A program made the translations under genes and the position numbers. Shown here one piece after another: positions 41,160-50,082 of a stretch of 64,000 bases of DNA; position 1 is the first letter of the stretch; the number at the start of each line of letters is the position of its first letter. The notes beneath the pieces were generated by a model. It made no database searches. It was not told where the DNA came from and saw only the letters and a list, made by a program, of their open reading frames with translations. Origin of the DNA: Mycobacterium sp. 852013-50091_SCH5140682 (GTDB taxonomy: Bacteria; Actinomycetota; Actinomycetes; Mycobacteriales; Mycobacteriaceae); assembly GCF_001665685.1 (NCBI RefSeq), contig NZ_LZTB01000126.1:62001-126000 (forward strand), written 5' to 3'.

Positions 41160-43855
41160 GCGAACCGACCGTCATCCCCGACATCGCCGACGCGTTGCGC
41201 CTCGAGTGCGACGTGCTGGTGATCGGTGGCGGAACCGCCGGAACGATGGCGGCGCTCACGGCGGCCGAGAACGGCGCGCAGGTGCTCCTGCTGGAAAAGG
41301 CGCACGTGCGGCACTCCGGCGCGCTGGCGATGGGCATGGACGGGGTGAACAACGCCGTCATCCCCGGCAAGGCCGTCCCTGAGGACTACGTCGCCGAGAT
41401 CACCCGGGCCAACGACGGAATCGTCAACCAGCGCACGGTGTATCAAACCGCCACACGCGGTTTCGCCATGGTGCAACGGCTCGAGCGCTACGGGGTCAAG
41501 TTCGAGAAGGACGAGCACGGCGAGTACGCGGTGCGCCGGGTGCACCGCTCGGGTTCCTACGTGCTGCCGATGCCCGAGGGCAAGGACGTCAAGAAGGCGC
41601 TGTACCGCGTCCTGCGGCAACGGTCGATGCGCGAGAAGATCCGCATCGAGAACCGGTTCATGCCGGTGCGGGTGCTGACCGATCCGGACACCGGCCGCGC
41701 CATCGGCGCTGCCGCGTTCAACACGCGCACAGGTGAATTCGTCACCGTCGCGGCCAAGGCCGTGATCCTGGCGACCGGGGCCTGCGGGCGGCTGGGGCTG
41801 CCCGCGTCGGGCTACCTGTACGGCACCTACGAGAACCCCACGAATGCCGGCGACGGCTACGCGATGGCCTACCACGCCGGGGCCGAGCTCTCCGGTATCG
41901 AGTGTTTCCAGGTCAATCCGCTGATCAAGGACTACAACGGGCCGGCCTGCGCATATGTGGCCAACCCGTTCGGCGGCTACCAGGTCAACGCGTTCGGCGA
42001 GCGCTTCGTCGACTCCGACTACTGGTCGGGCCAGATGATGGCCGAGGTGAAGCAGGAGATCGAATCGGCACGCGGCCCGATCTATCTCAAGCTCAGTCAT
42101 CTGCCCGACGAGACGCTGACGGCCATCGAGAACATCCTGCACACCACCGAACGCCCGACTCGCGGCACCTTCCACGCCAACCGCGGGCACGACTACCGCA
42201 GCCACGACATCGAGATGCACATCTCCGAGATCGGTTTGTGCAGTGGTCATTCCGCGTCGGGGGTGTGGGTCGACGAGCATGCCCGCACCACGGTGCCCGG
42301 GCTGTACGCGGCGGGCGACCTGGCCTGCGTACCGCACAACTACATGATCGGGGCCTTCGTCTACGGTGACCTGGCCGGCGAGCACGCGGCCTCGACCCGC
42401 GCTGATATCGAACTGCCGCAACAGCTTCCGCAAGACCAGCTGGCCGAGGCGCACGAGCTCATCTACCGGCCGCTGCGCCAACCTGACGGCCCGCCCCAGC
42501 CGCAGGTCGAATACAAGCTGCGGCGGTTCGTCAACGACTATGTGGCACCGCCCAAGACCGCGACCAAGCTGTCGATCGCGGTGCAGACCTTCGAGCGGAT
42601 GTCGGGTGAGGTGGCAGGCATCGGCGCCCGCACCCCGCACGAACTGATGCGTGCCGCCGAGGTGTCGTTCATCCGCGATTGCGCGGAGATGGCGGCCCGT
42701 TCGTCGCTGACCCGCACCGAATCGCGGTGGGGGCTCTACCACGAGCGTGCTGACCTGCCCGAGCGTGACGACCAGGGATGGCGTTACCACCTGAACCTGT
42801 ACAAGGACGCCGACGGCGCGATGCGGTTCATCAAGCGGCCGGTGGCACCGTATTTCGTCCCGGTGCCCGGGCTGGAGCATCTGCCGTCCGATCATCCCGT
42901 CACCCCGGTCGAACAGCCCGAACTGCACGGTGGACGAGCGCCCGCCGAACCGCGCTCACGGGTGCGCACCGACGCTCCGGTGCAGCCGCCCTCACCGCGA
43001 ATCGCTGCGGTGCTGGCGTTGCAGGAACCGTCGCTGACCGAGCTGAAAGACTATCTGGCCGACGAGGATTCGGGCGTCCGACGCACCGCGGTCGCGACGT
43101 TGATCGAGCAGTTGCCCGACGGCTACCAGGCGGCACTGGTCGACGCGCTGGCCGATCAGGACGCCGCGGTGCGGCAGGAAACCGCCGACGGTGTCAGGGA
43201 ACTCGTCGAGGTGCTGCCCCGGCCCGAAGAGTTCGCCGACCGGCTGCAGTCCCCGGATCCGGTGGTGCGCGCGGTCACCGTGTACCTGCTCAGTGCGCGG
43301 CGCGTCGGTACCGCGGGCGCCTACCGAGCGGCGCTCGCCGATTCCGACCACCGGGTGCGCATCGAGGCGGTGCGGGCGCTGGTGTCCGTCGACGACGATG
43401 CGGGGGTGGCCGAGGCGACTCGCGACACCAACCGGGAAGTGCGGATCGCCGCCGCCAACGGGTTGGCGACGCTGCGGTCTGGCGCGGCCGCGGTGCGCGA
43501 ATTGCTCGCCGACCCGGATCCGTTGGTGCGCGCGGCCGCGCTGGCGTCGCTGGGCGCGGTCGGCTGCGACGATGTCGATGTGCCCAATGTGCAACGTGCA
43601 CTGGGGGAGTCGGCCTGGCAGATCCGTCAGGGCGCGGCGCGCGCCCTGGCCGGTGCCGCGCCCGCCGTCGCAGTGCCCTCGCTGTCGCAGGCGCTGACCG
43701 ACCAGCACCTTGACGTCCGCAAGGCCGCCGTGCTGAGCCTGAGCCGGTGGGTGAGTACCGAGGACGCAGCGCGCGAGGCGCTCACCGGTGCCCTCGACGA
43801 CGGTGACGCCGACGTCCGGGCATATGCCCGGCACGCCCTCTCGCGCGCAGGCTGA
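41156..43855 (+). CDS. AprA/fumarate-reductase-like flavoprotein fused to HEAT repeats
   Basis: A 899-residue protein. The first 575 residues are a FAD-dependent oxidoreductase of the succinate dehydrogenase/fumarate reductase/AprA superfamily: FAD loop VIGGGTAGTMAAL at 22-34, GACGRLGLPASG near 205, HISEIGLCSGHSASGVWVDE near 360, and AAGDLACVPHNYMIGAF near 385. The segment GIECFQVNPLIKDYNGPACAY resembles adenylylsulfate reductase alpha subunits. After a Pro-rich linker, residues about 617-899 form some eight or nine HEAT repeats with the VR-A-A-L pattern. The GC-rich cluster context (GntR, ferredoxin, ABC importer) suggests oxidation or reduction of an imported compound. The substrate is unknown. 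Confidence 0.9.
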   Translation: MSEPTVIPDIADALRLECDVLVIGGGTAGTMAALTAAENGAQVLLLEKAHVRHSGALAMGMDGVNNAVIPGKAVPEDYVAEITRANDGIVNQRTVYQTATRGFAMVQRLERYGVKFEKDEHGEYAVRRVHRSGSYVLPMPEGKDVKKALYRVLRQRSMREKIRIENRFMPVRVLTDPDTGRAIGAAAFNTRTGEFVTVAAKAVILATGACGRLGLPASGYLYGTYENPTNAGDGYAMAYHAGAELSGIECFQVNPLIKDYNGPACAYVANPFGGYQVNAFGERFVDSDYWSGQMMAEVKQEIESARGPIYLKLSHLPDETLTAIENILHTTERPTRGTFHANRGHDYRSHDIEMHISEIGLCSGHSASGVWVDEHARTTVPGLYAAGDLACVPHNYMIGAFVYGDLAGEHAASTRADIELPQQLPQDQLAEAHELIYRPLRQPDGPPQPQVEYKLRRFVNDYVAPPKTATKLSIAVQTFERMSGEVAGIGARTPHELMRAAEVSFIRDCAEMAARSSLTRTESRWGLYHERADLPERDDQGWRYHLNLYKDADGAMRFIKRPVAPYFVPVPGLEHLPSDHPVTPVEQPELHGGRAPAEPRSRVRTDAPVQPPSPRIAAVLALQEPSLTELKDYLADEDSGVRRTAVATLIEQLPDGYQAALVDALADQDAAVRQETADGVRELVEVLPRPEEFADRLQSPDPVVRAVTVYLLSARRVGTAGAYRAALADSDHRVRIEAVRALVSVDDDAGVAEATRDTNREVRIAAANGLATLRSGAAAVRELLADPDPLVRAAALASLGAVGCDDVDVPNVQRALGESAWQIRQGAARALAGAAPAVAVPSLSQALTDQHLDVRKAAVLSLSRWVSTEDAAREALTGALDDGDADVRAYARHALSRAG

Positions 43856-43930
43856 CCGGCTCACGGGCGTTGACTCTGCGCTGCGGGCGATGGCTACTCG
43901 AACTTTGTCGCCCTCAGCGCAGGATCAGCG

Positions 43931-45145
43931 TCACCGTTCGAGGGCCTGGTAGGTGCGTCGGACGAACCGGGGTTGCGCGGACTGCAGCCGGGCCAGTGAC
44001 GTGTTGCCCGCGACCGCGGCCGCGTCGACCGACATCTCCGGATGATTCTGGATCAGGTACAGCAGGATCAGATCGGCCGACGGATCCGCCTGCCACCACG
44101 TGCCGTACGCGCCCGGCCAGCTGAACGTCCCCAGCCCGCCGGGCCCGTACAGCTGCCGGGACTTCGCCGGATCGGTCACCACCGACAGGTTCAGCCCGAA
44201 TCCGCGGCCCACCCAGAACGGGTATCCCAGAAAGGGGTACTGCTTCTGCTCGGCGGTGAGCCGGTCGGTGCGCATCTCCGCGACCGACTGCTCGGAGAGC
44301 ACCCGTACCCCGTCGACGGTCCCGCCGGCCAGCAGCATCCGGGCGAAGGTCAGATAGTCGTCGACGGTGGAGAACAGGCCCGAGCCGCCGGTGCAGAACG
44401 GCGGATCCATGATCGGCGGCGGCCCCATCACGTCATCGCGCAGCAACGTGCCCTCGGCGGCCGTGCTGTCGAGCTGATACATCGTGGCAGCCCGGCGCCG
44501 CCCGGCGGGGGTCACCGAGAACGCGGTGTCGGTCATGCCCAGCGGCCCGAAGATGCGCTCGGCCAGCACCTGCGCCAGCGGCTTGCCCTCGATCCGCGAC
44601 AGGGCGATGCCCAGCACGTCGGTCCCATGGCTGTAGGTGAGCCGAGCACCGGGCTGATGGGCGAGCGGCAACTCGGCCAACGCGGCCAGCCACCGGTCCT
44701 GGTCCTGACGCATCGGCAGCTTGCCGTACTCGCGGCTGAGCGGGCCGAGCACCGAGAACACATAGGCCAGGCCGCTGCGGTGGGTCATCAGGTCGTCGAA
44801 CGTGATGGGTCTGCGAGCCGGTTCGGTCCGGTCCAGCGGCCCGCGCGGTTCGGTCAGCACCCGCATGTCGGCCAGTTCGGGCAGCCAACCGGTGACGGGC
44901 TCGTCGAGGCGCAGCTTGCCCTCTTCCACCAGAGCCATCGCGGCGGCGATGGTCACGGGCTTGGACATCGAAGCGATCCGGAAAATGGTGTCGCGCTGCA
45001 TCGGGAGCCGGGCGTCGACGTCGCGGTAGCCCAGCTCGTTGACCTGCAGGACTTCGCCCGCCTGCCATACCAGCGTGACCGCACCCGCGAGCAGCCCGGC
45101 GTCGATGGCCTCCCGGATGGATGCTTGATTGCCGTCGAGGTTCAC
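43931..45145 (-). CDS. Serine hydrolase, class C beta-lactamase family
   Basis: A 404-residue cytosolic-looking penicillin-binding-protein-like esterase/peptidase. The catalytic SxxK is Ser59-Lys62 in SMSK; Tyr171 in YSHG is the YxN-equivalent; and a GPGGLGTFSWPGAYGTWW segment near the C-terminus replaces the KTG box. Family members (EstB, LpqK and similar) are often esterases rather than resistance enzymes. No signal peptide is present. It diverges from the MFS transporter, with 110 bases between starts. Confidence 0.9.
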   Translation of the reverse strand: MNLDGNQASIREAIDAGLLAGAVTLVWQAGEVLQVNELGYRDVDARLPMQRDTIFRIASMSKPVTIAAAMALVEEGKLRLDEPVTGWLPELADMRVLTEPRGPLDRTEPARRPITFDDLMTHRSGLAYVFSVLGPLSREYGKLPMRQDQDRWLAALAELPLAHQPGARLTYSHGTDVLGIALSRIEGKPLAQVLAERIFGPLGMTDTAFSVTPAGRRRAATMYQLDSTAAEGTLLRDDVMGPPPIMDPPFCTGGSGLFSTVDDYLTFARMLLAGGTVDGVRVLSEQSVAEMRTDRLTAEQKQYPFLGYPFWVGRGFGLNLSVVTDPAKSRQLYGPGGLGTFSWPGAYGTWWQADPSADLILLYLIQNHPEMSVDAAAVAGNTSLARLQSAQPRFVRRTYQALER

Positions 45146-45255
45146 CCCGCCACGTTAGCCGCCACTCGGGCGGCAGGGCGCCAGGCATTCGCGACAAGAA
45201 CCCGGCGGGACTGCGCGATACTTCCTTGCGGACACCATGGCGTAAGAAGAGGCAG

Positions 45256-46599
45256 ATGACCCAGCAGGACCAGATCGGCGGCGAACCGAACTCCGTCGCC
45301 AGCCCCACACCGAGCCCGATGAACAAGGTGGCCTTCGCCAGCTTCATCGGCACGGCCATCGAGTTCTACGACTTCTACATCTACGGCACTGCCGCCGCAC
45401 TGATCTTTCCGCACGTGTTCTTCCCGAACATGGGGTCCACGATGGCGACCATCTCGTCACTGGGCACCTTCGCGGTGGCCTTCCTGTCCCGCCCGGTCGG
45501 GGCCGCGGTGTTCGGGCATTTCGGAGATCGCCTGGGCCGCAAGAAGACTCTCGTCGCCACGCTGTTGATCATGGGCTTGTCGACGGTGTGCGTCGGGCTG
45601 GTGCCCAGCGCAGCAAGCATCGGCATCGCCGCGCCGATCATCCTGCTGACGTTGCGGCTGCTGCAGGGGTTCGCCGTCGGCGGGGAGTGGGCGGGCTCGG
45701 CGCTGCTGAGCGCCGAATACGCGCCCGCGGGCAAGCGGGGCACCTACGGGATGTTCACGCAGCTCGGCGCGGGCGCCGGCCTGGCCGTGAGCAACCTGGT
45801 GGTCTTCATCGTCAGCGTGACGGTCGGGGAGAAGAGCGCGGTGTTCCTCGACTGGGGCTGGCGATTGCCCTTCCTGTTCAGTGCGGTACTGCTCATCGTG
45901 GCGCTCTACGTGCGGCTGAGCATCGACGAGACACCGGTCTTCGCCCGCGAGCAGGTCGCCGGCGGCGTGCCGAAAGCCCCGTTCACCGAGCTGTTCCGCA
46001 CGCAGAGCAGACAGGTGGCACTCGCCGCGGGCTGCATGGTCGGCATCTTCACCATGAGCTTCCTCGGCGGCACCTATCTGATGAGTTACGCCAGCACCCG
46101 CATCGGGCACCCACGCAGTCTCATCCTCGGCGTCGGTGTGCTCGCCGGCGTGGCGCTGATGGCCTTCTCGGCGCTCTCGGCGGTGCTGTGCGACCGGTAC
46201 GGTCGCCGCCGCATCATCCTCACGGGATTCGCGCTCGCCCTGCCGTGGGCGTTCGTCGTGATGCCGCTGATCGATTCCCACTCCCCGGTGGGCTTCGCGG
46301 TCGCCATCGCGGGCATCTTCTGCATCTTCGGGTTGTCCTACGGGCCCATCGGGTCCTTCCTGCCTGAGATCTTCGCCACTCGCTACCGCTACACCGGCGC
46401 CGGGATGGCGTTCAATCTCGCGGGCATCGTCGGTGGCGCCATCCCACCGCTGGTGGCGGGCGCGCTGGTGGCCAGCCTCGGCAGCTGGGCGGTGGGCCTG
46501 ATGATCGCCTTCTTCGTCGTGGTCAGCATCGTCTGCACGGCCCTGCTGCCCGAGACGAAGGGGGCCGCGCTGGAAAAGGACAGTGCTGCTGCCGGATAG
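45256..46599 (+). CDS. MFS metabolite:H+ symporter (MHS family)
   Basis: A 447-residue, 12-helix major facilitator. The MHS hallmark FIGTAIEFYDFYIYGTAAAL starts helix 1, and GDRLGRKKTLVATLL is the loop 2-3 signature; YGRRRIILTG repeats it in the second half. Relatives carry dicarboxylates, shikimate, osmolytes or similar acids. The ATG at 45256 follows AGAAGAGGCAG. An upstream in-frame start overlaps the divergent hydrolase gene and is unlikely. Confidence 0.9.
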   Translation: MTQQDQIGGEPNSVASPTPSPMNKVAFASFIGTAIEFYDFYIYGTAAALIFPHVFFPNMGSTMATISSLGTFAVAFLSRPVGAAVFGHFGDRLGRKKTLVATLLIMGLSTVCVGLVPSAASIGIAAPIILLTLRLLQGFAVGGEWAGSALLSAEYAPAGKRGTYGMFTQLGAGAGLAVSNLVVFIVSVTVGEKSAVFLDWGWRLPFLFSAVLLIVALYVRLSIDETPVFAREQVAGGVPKAPFTELFRTQSRQVALAAGCMVGIFTMSFLGGTYLMSYASTRIGHPRSLILGVGVLAGVALMAFSALSAVLCDRYGRRRIILTGFALALPWAFVVMPLIDSHSPVGFAVAIAGIFCIFGLSYGPIGSFLPEIFATRYRYTGAGMAFNLAGIVGGAIPPLVAGALVASLGSWAVGLMIAFFVVVSIVCTALLPETKGAALEKDSAAAG

Positions 46600-46650
46600 C
46601 GGCCCCGCCGCTGTCGCCTGCTAAGCTGCACGGCAGTTCGACGTCCTTTA

Positions 46651-46680
46651 ACGATCCGTCCCGAGAGGCGGAGAAGGAGG
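46651..46680 (+). promoter_or_regulatory. PyrR-binding leader hairpin and Shine-Dalgarno of pyrR
   Basis: The leader contains TCCG (46655-46658), then TCCCGAGAGG, then CGGA (46669-46672). It is a hairpin with the GAGAGG loop sequence that PyrR binds in other bacteria. AGGAGG at 46675-46680 lies directly beside the hairpin, 13 bases before the ATG. Published work on M. smegmatis describes PyrR-dependent translational repression; the layout here, with no terminator, fits that rather than attenuation. Confidence 0.65.
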
Positions 46681-46693
46681 TCAGGGTCACCTT

Positions 46694-47251
46694 ATGGGCT
46701 CTTCAAGTGCCGACCGGGAATTGATGTCTGCGGCGGACGTCGGCCGAACCATTTCCCGGATCGCTCATCAGATCATCGAAAAGACCGCGCTGGACGATCC
46801 CGCTGAGCGGGGCCGCGTCGTACTTCTCGGAATCCCCACCCGCGGTGTGACGTTGGCCACCCGGCTGGCCGCCAAGATCGAGGAGTTCGCCGGCGTGACG
46901 CTGCCGCACGGCGCACTGGACATCACGCTCTACCGCGACGACCTCAACTTCAAACCGCCGCGCCCCCTGGCCTCGACGTCGATCCCCGCCGGCGGCATCG
47001 ACGGCGCCGTCGTGATCCTCGTCGACGACGTGCTGTTCTCCGGGCGTTCGGTGCGCTCGGCGCTCGACGCGCTGCGCGACATCGGCCGGCCACGCACGGT
47101 CCAGCTCGCCGTGCTGGTCGACCGTGGACACCGCGAGTTGCCCATCCGCGCCGACTACGTCGGCAAGAACGTGCCGACCGCACGCAACGAGAGCGTGCAC
47201 GTGCTGCTGGCCGAGCATGACGACCGTGATGGGGTAGTGATTTCGAAGTGA
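46694..47251 (+). CDS. pyrR: Pyrimidine operon regulator / uracil phosphoribosyltransferase
   Basis: A 185-residue PyrR. The PRPP-binding loop VILVDDVLFSGRSVRSAL and the conserved ELMSAADVGRTISRIAHQI N-terminus are clear. It senses UMP/UTP and binds the pyr mRNA leader; some orthologues also convert uracil to UMP. It is the first gene of pyrR-pyrB-pyrC-PH protein-carA-carB-pyrF, all overlapping or closely spaced except at two short gaps. Confidence 0.96.
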   Translation: MGSSSADRELMSAADVGRTISRIAHQIIEKTALDDPAERGRVVLLGIPTRGVTLATRLAAKIEEFAGVTLPHGALDITLYRDDLNFKPPRPLASTSIPAGGIDGAVVILVDDVLFSGRSVRSALDALRDIGRPRTVQLAVLVDRGHRELPIRADYVGKNVPTARNESVHVLLAEHDDRDGVVISK

Positions 47252-47279
47252 CGAACGCTTGCGTGAGGAACCGACGACT

Positions 47280-48236
47280 ATGACGACACGTCACCTCCTG
47301 TCAGCGGCGGAGCTGACCCGAGAGGACGCGACAGCGATCCTCGACGATGCCGACCGGTTCCGAGAGGCACTGCTGGGCCGAGAGGTCAAGAAGCTGCCGA
47401 CGCTGCGCGGCCGCACCGTCATCACGATGTTCTACGAGAACTCGACCCGCACCCGCGTCTCCTTCGAGGTGGCGGGCAAGTGGATGAGCGCCGACGTGAT
47501 CAATGTCAGCTCCTCGGGATCGTCTGTGGCCAAAGGGGAGTCGCTGCGCGACACCGCGCTGACACTGCGGGCCGCCGGTGCCGACGCGTTGATCATCCGC
47601 CATCCCGCCTCCGGCGCGGCCCAGCAGCTCGCCGAGTGGACCGCCGAGGAGGGCGGGGGAGGACCCAGCGTCATCAATGCCGGTGACGGCACCCACGAAC
47701 ACCCAACCCAGGCGCTGCTGGACGCCCTGACCATCCGCCAGCGGCTCGGCTCGATCGAGGGCAAGCGCGTGGTGATCGTCGGCGACGTGCTGCACAGCCG
47801 GGTGGCCCGGTCGAATGTGTCGCTCTTGGCCACCCTCGGTGCCGAGGTCGTGCTCGTCGCACCGCCCACGCTGCTGCCGGTCGGCGTGTCCGGATGGCCC
47901 GTCACGGTGTCGCACGATCTGGACGCCGAACTGCCGGCCGCCGACGCCGTACTGATGCTGCGCGTGCAGGCCGAGCGGATGAACGGCGGGTTCTTCCCGT
48001 CCGCGCGGGAGTATTCGGTGCGCTACGGGCTGTCCGAGAAACGTCAGGCCATGCTGCCCGGCCACGCGGTGGTGCTGCACCCGGGCCCGATGCTGCGCGG
48101 CATGGAGATCGCCTTCCCCGTGGCCGACTCGTCGCAATCGGCTGTCCTGCAACAGGTTTCCAACGGTGTCCACGTGCGGATGGCGGTGCTGTTCCATCTG
48201 CTGGTTGGCGCGGACCAGGAGGCGATCAGCGTATGA
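47280..48236 (+). CDS. pyrB: Aspartate carbamoyltransferase catalytic subunit
   Basis: A 318-residue ATCase that joins carbamoyl phosphate and aspartate. STRTRVSFE near residue 53 is the carbamoyl-phosphate site, HPTQALLD a conserved active-site segment, and HPGPMLRG lies near the C-terminus. No regulatory subunit gene follows, as is typical of actinobacteria. The ATG at 47280 lies 28 bases after pyrR, with GAGGAA upstream. An earlier in-frame codon overlapping the gap is less likely. Confidence 0.97.
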   Translation: MTTRHLLSAAELTREDATAILDDADRFREALLGREVKKLPTLRGRTVITMFYENSTRTRVSFEVAGKWMSADVINVSSSGSSVAKGESLRDTALTLRAAGADALIIRHPASGAAQQLAEWTAEEGGGGPSVINAGDGTHEHPTQALLDALTIRQRLGSIEGKRVVIVGDVLHSRVARSNVSLLATLGAEVVLVAPPTLLPVGVSGWPVTVSHDLDAELPAADAVLMLRVQAERMNGGFFPSAREYSVRYGLSEKRQAMLPGHAVVLHPGPMLRGMEIAFPVADSSQSAVLQQVSNGVHVRMAVLFHLLVGADQEAISV

Positions 48237-49585
48237 GCAAGAGCGTGCAGGCCAACCCGCAGGTGCTGATCCGCGGCGTGCGGCTCTACGGCGAGGGCGA
48301 GCCCGTCGACGTCCTGATCGCCGACGGGCAGATCGCCGAGATTGGTTCCTCGGTGCAGGCTCCCGAGGACGCCGAGGTGATCGAGGCGGCCGGTCAGGTG
48401 CTGCTGCCCGGATTCGTCGACCTACACACCCATCTGCGCGAACCGGGCCGGGAGTACGCCGAGGACATCGAAACAGGTTCTGCGGCAGCGGCACTGGGTG
48501 GCTACACCGCGGTGTTCGCGATGGCCAACACCGATCCGGTGGCCGACACCGCGGTGGTCACCGATCATGTGTGGGCCCGCGGGCAGCAGGTCGGCCTCGT
48601 CGACGTGCACCCCGTCGGGGCGGTCACGGTGGGCCTGGACGGCAAGCAACTCACCGAGATGGGACTGATGTCCGCGGGTGCGGGCCAGGTGCGGATGTTC
48701 TCCGACGACGGTCTGTGCGTGCACGATCCGTTGGTGATGCGCCGCGCGCTGGAGTACGCGTCGGGCCTTGGTGTGCTCATCGCCCAGCACGCCGAGGAGC
48801 CGCGGCTGACGGTCGGTGCCGTCGCGCACGAGGGGCCCAACGCCGCCCAGCTCGGGCTGGCGGGCTGGCCGCGATCGGCCGAAGAGTCCATCGTGGCCCG
48901 CGACGCCATCCTGGCCCGCGACGCCAAGGCCCGCGTGCACATCTGCCACGCCTCCACGGCGGGCACCGTGGAATTGCTGAAATGGGCCAAGGCGCAGGGG
49001 ATTTCGATCACCGCCGAGGTGACGCCGCATCACCTGCTGCTCGACGATTCCCGGCTGGCCAGCTACGACGGCCGCAACCGGGTGAACCCGCCGCTGCGGG
49101 AGGCCGCCGACGCCCAGGCGTTGCGGCAGGCCCTGGCCGACGGTGTCATCGACTGCGTGGCCACCGATCACGCCCCGCACGCCGAGCACGAAAAGTGTTG
49201 TGAATTCTCGGTGGCCCGGCCCGGCATGCTCGGACTGCAGACCGCGCTGTCGGTGGTGGTCGAGACCATGCTGCGCCCGGGTCTGCTGACCTGGCGCGGC
49301 GTGGCCAAGGTGATGAGCGAGGCGCCGGCGGCCATCGTCGGCCTGCCGGATCAGGGCCGGCCGCTGGAGGTCGGCGAGCCGGCGAACCTCACGGTGGTCG
49401 ACCCCGACGCCACGTGGACCGTGGCCGGAGCCGATTTGGCCAGCCGTTCGGACAACACGCCGTTCGAACAGATGGAGCTGCCCGCCACGGTGACCGCGAC
49501 CCTGCTGCGCGGCCGGATCACGGCGCTCGACGGGAAGTCGAGGCCGGCGGGCTGGAGCGAAGCGACCCGGGGATCAACACGGTGA
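48233..49585 (+). CDS. pyrC: Dihydroorotase
   Basis: A 450-residue class I dihydroorotase (amidohydrolase fold) that closes carbamoyl aspartate to dihydroorotate. Metal ligands: HTHLREPG near residue 63, a His in VDVHPVG, HICHAS, and Asp in ATDHAPH. The ATG overlaps the pyrB stop by four bases. The C-terminal 15 residues are hydrophilic and end over the next gene's start. Confidence 0.96.
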   Translation: MSKSVQANPQVLIRGVRLYGEGEPVDVLIADGQIAEIGSSVQAPEDAEVIEAAGQVLLPGFVDLHTHLREPGREYAEDIETGSAAAALGGYTAVFAMANTDPVADTAVVTDHVWARGQQVGLVDVHPVGAVTVGLDGKQLTEMGLMSAGAGQVRMFSDDGLCVHDPLVMRRALEYASGLGVLIAQHAEEPRLTVGAVAHEGPNAAQLGLAGWPRSAEESIVARDAILARDAKARVHICHASTAGTVELLKWAKAQGISITAEVTPHHLLLDDSRLASYDGRNRVNPPLREAADAQALRQALADGVIDCVATDHAPHAEHEKCCEFSVARPGMLGLQTALSVVVETMLRPGLLTWRGVAKVMSEAPAAIVGLPDQGRPLEVGEPANLTVVDPDATWTVAGADLASRSDNTPFEQMELPATVTATLLRGRITALDGKSRPAGWSEATRGSTR

Positions 49586-50082
49586 ACACCCCCACGCTCA
49601 TCGCCTCGCTGATCATGGCGGTCCTGGTCGTCCTGCTGATCGCTTTCCTGATCAGGCAGATGTTGCGCGGCTGGCTGCACCGGGTGCAGCGGCAGGCCGA
49701 GATGATCGGAGCCCTGCCGCCGCTGCCGGACACGGTCAGCGCGGCATCGGTCGCCGCCACCAAAGGGCTCTATGTGGGCACCACGCTGGTTCCGCACTGG
49801 AACGACAAAGTCGCCGCCGGTGATCTGGGATTCCGGGCCAAGGCGGTGCTGACCCGCTATCCCGAGGGAATCATGTTGCAGCGCGTCGGCGCCGGGCCGA
49901 TCTGGATCCCGCAGGAGTCCATCACCGCGATCCGCACCGAGCGCGGCATCGCGGGCAAGGCGCTCACCCACGACGGAATTCTGGCCATCCGGTGGGAGTT
50001 GCCTTCGGGCACCGAGATCGACACCGGATTCCGCGCCGACAACCGCGCAGAGTTGGACCGCTGGCTTGAGGAGAAGGCATGA
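49582..50082 (+). CDS. PH-like membrane-anchored protein in the pyr operon
   Basis: A 166-residue protein conserved in mycobacteria at this place (Rv1382 in M. tuberculosis). It has one N-terminal membrane helix (about residues 5-27, LIASLIMAVLVVLLIAFLI) and a PH-like soluble domain ending in an acidic helix (LDRWLEEKA). Its function is unknown; a role in pyrimidine synthesis is implied only by its conserved operon position. The GTG overlaps the pyrC stop and its own stop overlaps carA. Confidence 0.85.
   Translation: MNTPTLIASLIMAVLVVLLIAFLIRQMLRGWLHRVQRQAEMIGALPPLPDTVSAASVAATKGLYVGTTLVPHWNDKVAAGDLGFRAKAVLTRYPEGIMLQRVGAGPIWIPQESITAIRTERGIAGKALTHDGILAIRWELPSGTEIDTGFRADNRAELDRWLEEKA

Noticed and set aside
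46590..46625. Further copy of the mltG/aroE 24-bp repeat at the MFS gene end
   Set aside because: GGATAGCGGCCCCGCCGCTG resembles the unit but differs by several indels. It may be no more than GC-rich coincidence.
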